From Berghia stephanieae (lineage: Eukaryota; Mollusca; Gastropoda; Nudibranchia; Aeolidiidae), in the NCBI GenBank assembly GCA_034508935.3, contig CM067442.1, positions 92,444,783-92,508,782 on the forward strand: DNA of 64,000 nucleotides, written 5' to 3'. Below, one piece after another: positions 47,872-60,779 of this stretch. Below the pieces are notes generated by a model. It was not told where the DNA came from and made no database searches. It worked only from the letters and a program-made list of their open reading frames with translations. Position numbers and translations under genes: made by a program. Position 1 is the first letter of the stretch. Each line of letters opens with the position of its first letter.

Positions 47872-50800
47872 CAATTGGACTCGTACTGGTTTGGAGACGT
47901 AAGCAAAGTAAACAAGTACATTAGTAAATGTAATTGACTAAGTATGAATGATAGTAAAACGTTTTTGTAATGCGATAGATCTTGTAGCCGTTGGCTGTGA
48001 TTTCTAGTATAATAACGTTATCAAATATAACCTTTATTCTACAGCTAAAGTGATAAGGTTATTATCGAGTTGTCATCGAAATAAATAAAGAAAGGTTATT
48101 GGATGGGTTGATATAAAATGATAGTTACATAGATCGATGGATAGAGACAGGACACAGACAGTCATACAGATATATAGGTAGATAGATAGATAAATAGATC
48201 GTTTAGATGGATGGATCAAACGCGAAAACTGAAACTATTTATCGATTCAACTTTTAATAAATAAAAATTTTACCTATTTCAACAACGTTCCAGTCCAGTG
48301 CGTTCCTTTTGTTTTACTCCATTGTAAGTACAAGTTCAAGGAAAACAAAATATAGGTAACAAGAAGTATTGGGTTCAAACTTATAATACACAGGTTAGAG
48401 TAATCCACGTGCGAAGCAAGAATGAGACGAGACAAGTTTTGTGAGACCTATGACCATGAATATTTGATGCCAGCGAGAGAGAGAGGCGAGGTGTCTGTTT
48501 GTACTCACGCAAAGAATAGAAAATAGAAAAAGATTATCGGAGTGAGAGAGATGGAGAGGCTGGAAAGGGATGTGAGGGGAGTTGGTGAGAGGGGTAAAGA
48601 GAAAATTGTATGGAAAAAGGTGGCAGGAGCTCGCTGAAAGCAACCTTAGTGACGTGATGAATTATTTCTTCCAACACCCCATCACGTCTGTCAAGTTTTA
48701 AGAATAGATTAGAACCGCGGGGAAAGAGGCCCCAATAAAAATTGTTTGGTTAGGTCGATGGATAAATCGATCCCTCGATATCGACTTCGATTATATCTTC
48801 ATTCAGCTTTCAACGACCCTTGAAGCCACCATTATTTTACTCCCACTAGGAGTATCGATTCTTTAATTGCTAATCCCTGCTCACATACTAGGGTTCGGGT
48901 ACCAATTATGACAGTCGATTTTCTGACCGAATCCGTTACACAATACCTGATTGGTTTCATATAATATACGAACACTTTATCCAATTTGTAAATATCGATG
49001 GAAAACTCTTATGAAAACCGACTTTTCCGGTCTCTCCGTTTGTTTTCTCTCACCTTACCGATATCCCAGATGTAATGTTTATATGTGGTGTAACGCTTGG
49101 ACCAACATGTACATTTATATTACAAAGGCCATCAGACTATGTTAACGTTATGGGAGTGATGAACGGAATATCTGCAAAAGAAGACAGATTTTTCATTTAT
49201 TTCATTTTTTTTTTTTTTGTTATACTACGTACGTGCGCATCCAAACAGACATTCCTAAACATGATCAGATCATCAAGACACCATAGATATGTTTCCTTCT
49301 GTACGCTCACACTCGTGCGTATTTGTTATTGTTACCTGATTTACGGGGGAGTTTTGATATAACATGTTTTCTGTATTCATTAGTATTGGGATTGTCATCA
49401 AATAATTCTATTCTCTTCATATCGAAAACTTCGATATCCCGAGGAGAGTTGGTGACAGTGATTTCCCATTGTCAATGTTAGTTATACAAATATAACCATG
49501 ATCGTTGATATTAGAATTGTTATTCAGTTTCGATTCAAATAATTGGTAATAATTACGTGGTCTTCGCGTGAAATAAGTCATTTGATTAATAATACGAAAG
49601 TCACTTCTCGTGTTGACTTGACACCCTAACGAAGTTATAAGGGTGCGTGAACAAAAAACTGGATAGAAGTTTACCGCTGTTTTAATACGAATCAGAAATT
49701 AGAACCATTCAAAAATGTTCAAGCATTAACTCCAAGTAAATACATACCAAGTTTAATTAAAAATCATCGATTGGTTAAGAATAATGCTAATTATTCCAGA
49801 GTCGTATTGAAATCGTGATAACGAAAGTTCCCAAATATTTAAAGAAAGCAACCTCACTAATGAATCGTCATTTTTATACATGATATTTTCCTGAAAATTG
49901 TGTACTTACATAAATTTCAATAAATTTAAGGATTTAATTTTTAATTTTAAAATGTAATTAATTATGGTAAAATTTTAGACTTGTATCGTTTATAGACTGG
50001 CAACCACATGCTTCCAAACTTTCAGATGAATCACAGAATTTTCACAAAATTTAGTCAGTGGGAATTTCAGTCCGTTAACTCGTTTTAGATACCATTTCTA
50101 ATTCAAAAGCGGATATTGTTCCAAAGACGAATAGTGAACTGATTTATTTAACGACCAGATAACGTCAAAAAAAAGACGTGATCGATTGTATTCTAGCTGC
50201 CTTTGATCTCTTTTCAATTTTCAATCAGCACTTTGTGTTGTGGTTGTGTTTTTGTTTGCCCACAATTTTCTACTGGGTTAAATAATTCAGAACGTTGATC
50301 CACTAATGCAATGTTGATTTGGTGGAATACACAGATTATACTATTTTAATCAGATATAAACTCTTATATTTGATATCATCTGTACCGTTAAAATAGATAA
50401 AGTCGTAAATGCCTCAACCAAGAATACGGATAAAGTGAAAGCAATTTGAAATATTATTTCTCCTTCTTTGAAGTTGACGAGATCTTTAAAATGCTATAGC
50501 GCTCACCTCAATTCTAAATCAAAAATCAAAAGCAACCGTTTCTCGTTTAGTGTTTACACGGAAATCTTTTCTTTTCAGAGAGCGATTCTATGTCCTCCAC
50601 CTTTCTACTCTTTCACTAATATGTGATTCAACTGTCAGTATTTCAATACAAAACTAAATTTTCCATTTCTTTGCCAAGGGCGAAAAGATAGTAATAAAAG
50701 ACATCTCTATTTTTAAAAATGGGCATCACTTCTTGATTTTTTGTTCTGATAGTCTGATTTTCAGTCACTAACCTTCAACTAACCAAAATTTATATGCCTT

Positions 50801-50985
50801 AACCCAGTCCCTCAAATTCCGACCACCAGTTTTTGTTGTACACCAATTGGCATGACTACAGTTGAGCACGCTTAGAACAGAAACGCTTAAACCGAATTAA
50901 TGGAAATAACAAACACATGCGTGTCTCGCATCGTTCTCCAAATTATTATCAATGAATTAATGAACTACTAATACGCATAACGACT
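47872..50985. other. No gene recognised
   Basis: About 3 kb of AT-rich sequence with a short GATA run (48176-48200) and a GA-rich minus-strand stretch near 48470-48620. Frames at 48395-48643, 48951-49145 and 49075-49362 show no domain. This is the largest stretch of the window with no assignable repeat. Confidence 0.5.
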
Positions 50986-50989
50986 TTTT

Positions 50990-51620
50990 CTGTCCAACTT
51001 ACTGTCCAACCACCTCTTGATTCGTTGAAGAATATAGGGCCATAACAGCACTCTTCCATCTGACTCGGTTTTTGGAGGTCTCTTCTTTATCCGTGCCCAG
51101 GTTTGTCCGGCTGCTTCAACTCGGTCTCAATGCTTCGTCGCCTGTTTGCTTTGGTCGACTTACCCTGCTCTTTCCTTGCGGGGTCCATGCCAAAGCCTGT
51201 CTGGTGATATTGCTTGCAGGCTTCCTCGGGGTATGGTCAATCCAGTCCCATTTCCATTTGTTTATTACCGTTACAATAGGTGACTGGTTCAGTTTTTGTG
51301 ATGATGTTCGGCCACCTGATGTTTATGATGTTTCTGAGGTACCTGTTTATGAACGCTTGAGGCTTATTTGTGGTGATTTTAGTCACTCGTCATCTCCCCG
51401 AGCCGTTTAAAAGAACCGACTTCACATCTGCCGAATATCTGTGGTTGTCTTATTTCGGTGTTCCAATTGGATCAATTTTAGTCTGGCTTTCACCATTAAC
51501 CTGTTCGGCATGGGTGATCCTGTCAGGAGATAAATCTCCCGCCGACATAGATTTTCAGATTACTGAGTCCTGAGGCACGCAAGCTCTCCAACCACGACAA
51601 GGTACACTGGAGAGCTGTTT
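50990..51620 (-). pseudogene. LINE with its middle deleted
   Basis: On the minus strand the upper part (51366-51620) has CCTTGTCGTGGTTGGAGAGC and TCACCCATGCCGAACAGG, which look like the 5' leader of a LINE family common in aquatic invertebrates (from memory). At about 51365 it jumps to ORF2 C-terminal sequence: INRYLRNIINIRWPNIITK, QMEMGLDW-like, KPASNITRQALAWTPQGKSR and a WKSAVMALY end. The matching pattern in relatives is INT-LR-I--IRWP..RKWGWIGHTLR..GRPK-TWRR. Most of the RT and any endonuclease are absent. Stops and frameshifts are present. Confidence 0.75.
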
Positions 51621-51711
51621 TTTTTTTTTTCTGTCCAAGGCTGTCCTCAATAAATAGTTGTGCTCCATTATATTATAAAAATGAAATTGATTAAAATAAA
51701 TAAAAAAATAA

Positions 51712-51913
51712 AATTCCCTTTATTCATCTCATAGGGGAAATTTGTCTCTAGGGTCTATCCCAATGGAAGACTGGAATAACCCAGACGTCAGCCGCAGGGC
51801 AGCGCCGCAAACTGAGCTAGGGCGAGGTGACTTGCTCAAGGCCACACAACGTAGCGGGCATTCGAACTCGGTACCTTTCGGGTACGAAGCAAAGACTGAG
51901 CCACGCTGTCCCA
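51712..51913 (-). repeat. SINE2 copy
   Basis: Minus strand: head GTGGGACAGCGTGGCTCAG, then CTTCGTACCCGAAAGGTACC, GAGTTCGAATG (B box), body GTTGTGTGGCCTTGAGCAAG, CACCTCGCCCTAGCTCAG, tail CTATGAGATGAATAAAGGG. It is nearly complete and well preserved. Confidence 0.9.
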
Positions 51914-51919
51914 CTTCTT

Positions 51920-52450
51920 TTTTTTTTTAAATAAAATTCAGGGGGAAAAAACTCGGGGAAAATACTTTTGTATAACATAATTGTTCTTTTTAATTCCATT
52001 TAAAAAATAATAAACAAATGCAAATTATCCAACTCATAGAATGTAGAGAATGCCTTGATATAGCTAGTCCTGTAATTTTATCAGATAAACCAACATAAAC
52101 CAATTAAGATACATTCCCTCAATTCAAAAGGATTAGTCTATTGAAAATTCGTTTTTCGTAAAACCAATTTGAAACTAATTTGTGGCCTATCTATATGTAT
52201 TTGCTTTCATTGATTGTTTGTTATTTACATTTTCATGGTTTTATACGTCGCTTGCGACACTATTATAGCTAGATCAAGATCGTAAAATTTCATAGCCAGA
52301 AAAAATAAAAGATGATAGTATAGTGAAAATACAGTATTTAGATCTAGCTTTCAAGCAGCAAAGTAAATGTAAGGTAAAGGGTATAACTCAACAGATCAGA
52401 ATTAATTTTAAGAGCGATATCCTTGTAACCAGTCTTTAAAAAATCTTTAA
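51920..52450. other. No gene recognised
   Basis: AT-rich unassigned sequence. Confidence 0.5.
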
Positions 52451-52452
52451 CT

Positions 52453-52597
52453 AGTTAACTGTCGTACTGTGAAAAGACGCGTATCTACATATTTAAAAAT
52501 TTGGCCACAAAACTTAAATATTATGTCCTTCAAATATCGGTCGATTTAAATGACCTTCATCTTGGCAAAATCTTCCAAACCTGGGACCTCGCGAGGT
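52453..52597 (+). repeat. P1 element, left arm
   Basis: AGTTAACTGTCGTACTGTG, ATTTAAAAATTTGGCCAC, CCTTCAAATATCGGTCG, CATCTTGGCAAAATC and AACCTGGGACCTCGC in order; the facing arm is absent. Confidence 0.85.
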
Positions 52598-52951
52598 AAG
52601 CATTGTAATTACAAACTTTAAATCGACATAGAGTATACTCAACAAAAAAAAATAATGAGCATCGTTTAACTCTTCATAAAAATCCACTGAGGTGAAAACA
52701 ACTCACAAATTTGATACAGGCGACAGGCGTTATAAACAACGTGTGTGAATAGGTGATTTTGTGTGAGTTGTTTTTATTATTTCTAGGCAAACAAAACAAT
52801 TCGATAATCTCGTGCACATGCCACGTGGCTGTATTGATCATACAAAAAAAAAACGTGTTTAATTGTGTAGTCTGGTTAAATAGCAATAACAGCTAAAAAG
52901 CTCGATTCTGAAAGAAAAATGAGATTTGTGTTTTACTTCATGAATTAGACC

Positions 52952-53720
52952 ATGCCGAAATTACCTCGCGAAGAGAGGAATATGGTGATGGGGATGCTTG
53001 AAGTCACAAATGTTGTTAACCGTTTCAACGTACACAGAAACAATATTATCTATACTTCGTGGGCGTTTCAACACGACTGGCACAACAGTTGATGCGCCAC
53101 GGACAGGTCGATCACGTGCCACAAATGCTATACAGGACAGGTACATTTTACTCACTAATGTTCAGAATCGGTTCCTTGATGCAGAATGGACTTCAAGGAA
53201 CATTCCTGAATTATTAAACATTACTGATTAAACGATCCGAAACAGATTCAGAGAAAATTATCTATGATCACGGAGGCCAGCAATTCAACCAACATTTTAC
53301 ACTAAACCACCGACAACGACGAGCAAGGTGGGCCAAGGAACACATAATGTGGGCATGACCTCAATGGAAACACGTTTAATTCACTGACTAATCCAGATTT
53401 TGCCGACAGGGTCACGAAGGACGTAATTTGGTCTATAGAAGACCCGGAGAACGTTTTGCTGATTGCTGAGTTCTTGAAAGACATATGATGCAAAAAGGCA
53501 GCATTATCGTGTGGGGAGGTATTTCACACGATTCCAGGACACAGTACAGGGCATAGTTACCGGTCATGGTACCCCAATGAGATTATAATTCCTCATGTGG
53601 AACCGTACATTTACACCAATGGTCCGGACAACGCCCTTCCACAATCGCAAGAAATGCTGTGGAGTATACACCAACAATGGGGTACTGCCATGCAGCGGCG
53701 TGGCATGCTTACAGTATAAA
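52952..53720 (+). pseudogene. Tc1-like transposase pseudogene
   Basis: Starting at an ATG at 52952 it reads MPKLPREERNMVMGMLE, RFNVHRNNI (helix-turn-helix region), then in another frame GRFNTTGTTVDAPRTGRSRA, IQDRYILLTNVQNRFLDAEW and RNIPELLNI. Further on, in mixed frames, come HRQRRARWAKEHI, PQWKHV, SRFCRQGHEGR, VYRRPGERFAD and GSIIVWGGIS, all in Tc1 order. The paired domain and the first two catalytic regions are recognisable, while the final DNARPHTAR region is scrambled. At least four frame changes and several stops are present. No terminal inverted repeats were found. The downstream end coincides with the start of the inverted-duplication arm at 53693. Confidence 0.88.
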
Positions 53721-54075
53721 GTGGTGCCAGACGAAAATGACTTACACATGCTACACGTGTAAATATAAAAGAAAGAAAAAAAAACTTACATACTTGTAAA
53801 GTAAATTTGCATGGTGATGTTTCTATTCCTGCAAATCTTTTCAATAGTTTGTTTATATAAATCACGAACGAATATATTGATTGGAGTTTGGACACTGAGG
53901 GAAATGGCTAAAGAGACACATGCAGACATTGAATGTCAATCGAACACAAAGGGTAATTTCAAAACTTACAAAGCGTAAGAATGTAAACAGCCCATGGCCT
54001 ATTAAAAGAGTACTGTAGTTACGTCATGAAACAGCCCCATTCCACTTCGGAAATCAAACATGACACCATACAAGA

Positions 54076-54158
<83 letters not shown>

Positions 54159-54291
54159 GCTATCTATCTATCTACCTATCTGTGTGTGTGTGTGTGTGTG
54201 TGTATGTGAGATGAACGCGCACGCACACACACAAAGTCAAACACGCATATTCACGCGAAGATCATGCATTTAGCATATAGCATCACTATCA
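53693..54291 (-). repeat. Right arm of the long inverted duplication
   Basis: Reverse complement of 1-586 with few differences. It includes the compound microsatellite (GA 54079-54156, TATC, TG 54181-54204). The arm's inner end overlaps the last 25 bp or so of the decayed Tc1 transposase. Confidence 0.9.
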
Positions 54292-54340
54292 AGAAATGTT
54301 TGACTTAACTCGTTCACATTCCTTCATATCAATTTTTGCA

Positions 54341-54358
54341 GCAATAATAATAATAATA

Positions 54359-54394
<36 letters not shown>

Positions 54395-54395
54395 T

Positions 54396-54447
<52 letters not shown>

Positions 54448-54462
54448 AATAATAATAATAAA
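54341..54462. repeat. AAT then GAT trinucleotide array
   Basis: Short AAT, about 90 bp of GAT, then AAT again. Confidence 0.97.
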
Positions 54463-54469
54463 TTAATAT

Positions 54470-55690
54470 ATACAATAATCACGACACAGAGAGAGAAACA
54501 AATGAACTTGTTAATAATCGTGATTTCGATAATAATAAAGATGGTCGAAGTTACCATACTATGACTAGGACGTAAATGACCAACATTAGCTATTTTTCCC
54601 CAGAGTTGGAGCAAAAATTCCTCGGCACCTGAGGCGGGTTTTTTCTCGTATGTGAAGATGGTAAAAATTCGAGCCAGGTATTCAATGTGGCAACATTATA
54701 GTACATTATAGTAATAGCCTTATGGAGCCAGCAAAGATCCGCTCCTTGGAATCGTTTGAGTTGGGAAATCCAGTCACTCGCTCAGCCATAGTACACAGTC
54801 GCTGACGACAGTCATCAACGGACTGTGTGAATCGGGAGAAAAGCGTGGGTAGAAGGCGTTGTGACAGAAAGGGAGTCTGTTTCGCACTGTTGATAAAAGG
54901 CGATATATACCATTTCTCAGTTTTATATATTTTAAAAAATGCTGTTATCCATTTTTAAAACATGGATGTGGTGCCAGGCACCATTTGAACCAATAGACCC
55001 ACGCCCCTGGACATACCCGCTATTGAAACAGAAACATCGTTATTGGTGAGTGATGGTTTTCATTGCATGTGGCAACACGTAAATAATAACAGTAACAAGT
55101 ATGAAAAAAATAATACAATAATCATTTACTGATAAGAAAACGTTTTAAGTGGAAAGTTTCATTCGTCTACATTAAGTCGAACTTACGAATTTTTACACTT
55201 AAGTGTGAAGCACAGTTTCTTTTGTTTTTACCAGGGCCAGTATATATAAAATGATGGATAGATGTTTTACAAGGAAAGATATTGTCATGCCTCATAAAAA
55301 GACAAATTCAACAAGAGATTCCGGACATGGTCCAGATCGAACTAATTGGTATCATATAGAACATTGACACATAGTCGCACGGAAAGGACAAATTATGATA
55401 TTGGGGGAAAGATTAGATTACAACATAGCTGTAGACTGGTCAAGAATCCACTGGTCTAGGGAGGGCAACAGTTCCCCCTCCCCAAGGGGAATTCTACCAA
55501 CCGCTATTTGATTGATTGATTCATCACCTCTGTGGGTCATGAGATCCCTGTTTAATATCTTTTCCCGGTGCTTTGTAATGGCTGATTTCTTAAAATGCAT
55601 TTTAAGTTCTGAAGCCACGAAATATTTGAATCGATGCTCTTTATTCAGTGATTTCGTCTTTTTGTTTTTATATTTAGTAATTGACAAGGA
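54470..55690. other. No gene recognised
   Basis: Unassigned sequence. The 89-codon minus-strand frame at 55418-55687 has no recognisable domain. Confidence 0.5.
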
Positions 55691-55693
55691 ATA

Positions 55694-55759
55694 GGCTTCC
55701 TAAGTCGTGACGTAATCCTGCGCAGCAACGCATGGCAACAAACCGGCTGGCTCTAAACA
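55694..55759 (+). repeat. Left terminal inverted repeat of the ISL2EU-like element
   Basis: GGCTTCCTAAGTCGTGACGT at the outer end and CGGCTGGCTCTAAACA at the inner end. The inner 16 bases match the other terminus exactly; the outer part matches with several changes and a 10-bp extra block (CATGGCAACA). Confidence 0.85.
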
Positions 55760-55769
55760 GTCGAGAAAA

Positions 55770-55952
55770 ATGGCTGACACGAACTCTATTTCCATCACCG
55801 CCCTTATGAAATACTTCTCCAATGAGCATAAAAGTGTCTCGCGAGGTGAAAATCATCATCAGTCAGGTCCTGTTTTGACTTTCACTTACTCAGATGGCTT
55901 GATGTTCGGCAAAGTTCAAGCCAGCATGAAGAATAAAGAGTATTCTGTGAAG
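55770..55952 (+). pseudogene. First exon of the second ISL2EU gene (SWIM/YqaJ-type protein)
   Basis: The exon has an ATG ten bases after the terminal repeat and runs 61 codons to a consensus donor, AAG|GTAAGT, in phase 0. The peptide starts MADTNSISITALMKYFS and ends DGLMFGKVQASMKNKEYSVK. This resembles the stretch upstream of the SWIM zinc finger in animal SWIM/YqaJ proteins (pattern G-VQASM---Y-V). No acceptor exon carrying the SWIM or YqaJ domain was found before the transposase relic, so the rest of the gene seems to have been deleted or displaced. The assignment rests on position and a short similarity. Confidence 0.55.
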
Positions 55953-55959
55953 GTAAGTC

Positions 55960-56310
55960 ATTTCGTCTTCTCATTCTCACTCTCAAAATCTCACATCTCC
56001 GTAAAACTACTGTTGGACAATAATCAGTTTACTTTGAGTTTAGGCAGATTTAGTATATCCAATGGAAAGATTTAACTGTTTACGTTCGATTTTAGTTAGG
56101 GAGAGAGAGGGAGTCATTGAATTATTGTGTTTTTATCTTATGGACCACGGACTTTGAGTCTTTGAGGTCTTAGTCTTGCTTCGCTAATTTTCGTTGCTAT
56201 TGACTATAGTCTACTACATACTATTTAGTATCGTGTTGTAACCTTTATTATAATACTCATATGAGCATCACAATCACCAATCACGCTAGACATTTTATCA
56301 TACTTCATGT
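55960..56310. other. Intron-like remainder of the second ISL2EU gene
   Basis: AT-rich sequence downstream of the GTAAGT donor, with no exon recognised before the SINE at 56311. Confidence 0.5.
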
Positions 56311-56508
56311 GGGGCAGCGTGGATCAGCGGTACGGTTTTTGCTTCGTACCCGAAAGGTACCGAGTTCGTTCACCCGCCGCTGCGCTGTGTGGCCTTGAGC
56401 AAGTCACCTCGCCCTAGCTCAATTTGCGGCGCTGCACCGTGGTTATTCCAGTCTTCCCTGGGAATAGACCCTAGAGATAAATTTCCTCTATGGGATGAAT
56501 AAAGGATT
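56311..56508 (+). repeat. SINE2 copy inside the ISL2EU-like element
   Basis: Head GGGGCAGCGTGGATCAGCGG, CTTCGTACCCGAAAGGTACC and GAGTTCG, then CTGTGTGGCCTTGAGCAAG, CACCTCGCCCTAGCTCAA and a tail CTATGGGATGAATAAAGG. It gives the sense-strand order for this family. Confidence 0.9.
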
Positions 56509-56612
56509 TATTTAGACCAGTGTTAGTCACGGTAAACTAAACTTCCTATTGGGTTAAGGTGTAATGTAAATGTTGCTGCTTGAAACTCGAAGAAATCAAT
56601 AACATTGTGAAA

Positions 56613-56705
56613 TTGAATGTGAACTTCAATTTAATATACGAAAACAGATAAAATGGACGTTTCGGGTTTCCCCCTTATCAACAAAGCAAGATGAATGAAA
56701 GAATC
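56613..56705 (+). repeat. Copy of the 4323 foldback repeat
   Basis: GAACTTCAATTTAATATACG, AAAACAGATAAAATGGACG, TTTCGGGTTTCCCC and GATGAATGAAAGAATCAC match the left arm and part of the loop at 4315-4405. Confidence 0.8.
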
Positions 56706-56727
56706 ACTTAATTTGTTTTTTTAATCG

Positions 56728-57006
56728 AGTTTTTATACAGCGTAATATCCACTAAATGTGCTCAAAGTGCTTTACAAGGGGTCCCTGGCCAACAGCAACA
56801 TTTAACATGTAAGACGGGACATGATGCCTGTTGGGCGATATTACAATTTTTTCGGACAGAGACAACGCCAGGTACTCATTTGACACCTGAGTACGGTGAG
56901 AGATTGTGAGTAAAGAGCCTTCTCCAAGGACTCAACTATGTGCCGAGCGAGGCCCAAACCCAGGACCTTCTGATCTGAAAGCGAGTGTCATACCATAAGA
57001 CCACAA
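56728..57006 (-). repeat. SINE1 copy inside the ISL2EU-like element
   Basis: Full-length minus-strand copy. The tail (ATACAGCGTAATATCCAC, GTGCTCAAAGTGCTTTACAA) is low and the tRNA head (GGACCTTCTGATC, ACTCGC-type AAGCGAGTGTCATACC) is high. The middle CTCATTTGACACCTGAGTAC is preserved. Confidence 0.9.
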
Positions 57007-57095
57007 CAGACGTTTTATTAGTTTGTTTGTTTTTTGCCTATTGAGCATGGTCGCAGCTCTAAATTTGAATCTTTTATTCTTTTACTTCCACAGAT

Positions 57096-58868
<1,773 letters not shown>

Positions 58869-58874
58869 CTGAAA

Positions 58875-59383
58875 TGAAAAGATTAAAAAAAAAACAATAA
58901 TTCTGTTGGGCATATTGGGTATATTATTTAATTTGATAAGTACTTTGTTTTAGACTATCTTGTTTGACACCAGCTCAATGCATGATAAATCAAAGGTGTG
59001 CAAGAGACTAGGTTACTGGTGGGTCTCTCGCCTGTCTTTTATGAAATCGCACATTCAGCAAAATGTCGCACTTCCTCATTACTTCTTTTGATGATTTTGA
59101 CTAGGTATATATAAAAATAAGAATTCTTAAATTTACACAGTTAAAGTTGATCTTGGGGTTGAGTGCGGCAAGACTTGCGTTTTCTCTTTATTTCAGTCAG
59201 TACTGTACTGGACAGTGCGGTGATGGAAACTTTGGAGTGTCAACAATCGGGCACAGGTAAAGGAGAGAGGTCCCTGCCGCCATCTTGCTTTGTTCACACA
59301 GAGTTGCCACCTCGGCTGTCGGGGAGGGAGGCATGGCAGAGAATCAGAGAAACTTTCCAAAAAAAAGAGGAAAGTATTGTGTT

Positions 59384-59468
<85 letters not shown>

Positions 59469-59837
59469 TGAGGGGAGGGGGGGGGGGAGAGGTTGCGTTA
59501 TTTTATTTATTTATTTTCATTTCGCCATAAAGGTATCGAGGTTAAAGTAAGATTTTAACAAATATTTTATTCTCTTTCTTCTTGTTCTCCTTTTAAAAAA
59601 ATTATCACTTATCAGTAGAACTTAACTCTCATTCAGTTTATCAGCCTTAACATCAAAACGATTGAGATATCATTTTTGCTTCAACTTCAATAAAAACCTA
59701 GTTTGGAATGTATTTTTATTTATAATTTCGTGCAATTGTACACTTTAATCATAAAATATAGGTCTACGTAAGCTAGAACTTGACCTAGATCTGGACTACG
59801 AACTCTATCAAATGTTCGACGAGGCGTGCGTGCTTAC
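58875..59837 (-). other. Intron of the ISL2EU-like transposase
   Basis: Bounded by a GTAAGC donor (at 59837) and a CAG acceptor preceded by a pyrimidine tract (at 58869). It contains TG and GA microsatellites at 59385-59462 and no other recognised feature. A 102-codon plus frame across the microsatellite is incidental. Confidence 0.65.
59385..59462. repeat. TG then GA microsatellite
   Basis: About 20 bp TG followed by about 58 bp GA, in the transposase intron. Confidence 0.97.
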
Positions 59838-59959
59838 CTGACTAAAGTGGTCCACTTTTTCTTCAATTTTTTGTCTGCCTGTCCATTTGGAAATCTGTAA
59901 AACTTGCAGGAGTGACTCTCTGACTGGTGTAGACAATCTGGTACAAAATACTGGACCAT
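59838..59959 (-). pseudogene. ISL2EU-like transposase, first exon (THAP N-terminus)
   Basis: ATG at 59959-59957. It reads MVQYFVPDCLHQSESHSCKF, then YRFPNGQADKKLKKKWTTLV up to a GTAAGC donor. This is the start of a THAP domain (normally M-x-x-x-C-x(2-4)-C...F-FP....KKW). The usual first Cys is Phe here (QYF), so the zinc site is broken. Joined directly to the 58868 exon the frame does not carry on, which is further evidence of decay. An ATG further upstream (60016) would add residues that lack family similarity. Confidence 0.75.
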
Positions 59960-60030
59960 ATTTAAGATAAAAATTGTTTTTTGAGCGATTTTCCAATTAT
60001 TCCTTGCCTGGACCAAGCACGGATTTTTTT

Positions 60031-60086
60031 TGTTTAGAGCCAGCCGATTCGTTGCTAGGCGGACGTGACGTCAGACTGTGGAATCC
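60031..60086 (-). repeat. Right terminal inverted repeat of the ISL2EU-like element
   Basis: Inverted, it reads GGATTCCACAGTCTGACGTC at the outer end and CGGCTGGCTCTAAACA at the inner end, pairing with 55694-55759. Confidence 0.85.
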
Positions 60087-60089
60087 TAT

Positions 60090-60480
60090 TTACCCAATGG
60101 AAACCGTACGGTGCTCTTATTGGCTAACCAACGGCTAACCAGCGGCCTCGATGAGAAAAATATCCGCCATTTTGATGTTGGCTGGGAATCGTGTTACTAT
60201 AGTAAACAAGCGCTGATCGGCCGTTCATGAAAACAAGTTGCTGCTCGCTCGTTTAACTCAAAATTATTCAAAACGATCTCTCTAAAATGATATAAATGTG
60301 ACTTCTTAAGGTTTTCTTCACGGTCAAAACCACACAACATTCTATTAATGATTACGTCCGAGGCAAAAAGGAATATTGACAGGTCGACCGAGAGTTGAAC
60401 TCGTGAGACGACAAACATCAATGCGAAGTGTAGCGAGAGTCAAGCTATTGTTTGTCTTGTCCTATTCTATATAGAGAAAA
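60090..60480. promoter_or_regulatory. GC-richer stretch with CCAAT-like motifs
   Basis: Just outside the transposon, ACCCAATGG (60092) and TTATTGGCTA (60118) are CCAAT boxes in opposite orientation, and ATCCGCCATTTTG (60162) resembles a YY1 site. CpG steps are more frequent than in neighbours. No downstream exon was recognised on either strand, so a promoter is only a suggestion. Confidence 0.3.
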
Positions 60481-60779
60481 GGATAAATAGTATAGCCTCG
60501 TGTGTGAGTGGTTGCGTGTCATAGTCTTGTTTTTAAATTGTTTCTGTTGTTTATGTGTGTAGTGATGACTCTCTCACACTCAATTTCAATGCCGAAAGAG
60601 GAATTCCCGCACACAAGAAAGGGAATTGGGGTGGTATTTGGCATACATATTGTATAGTATCTAGTTCTAAATAGATAACTGATTAGAATTATATTATGAT
60701 ATATAAACACAATGCCAAATACAATTCCGAAGTTTCCTTATTTCAAATGAAGTAAAGCTCCAAAACCTAATGGTAGTGA

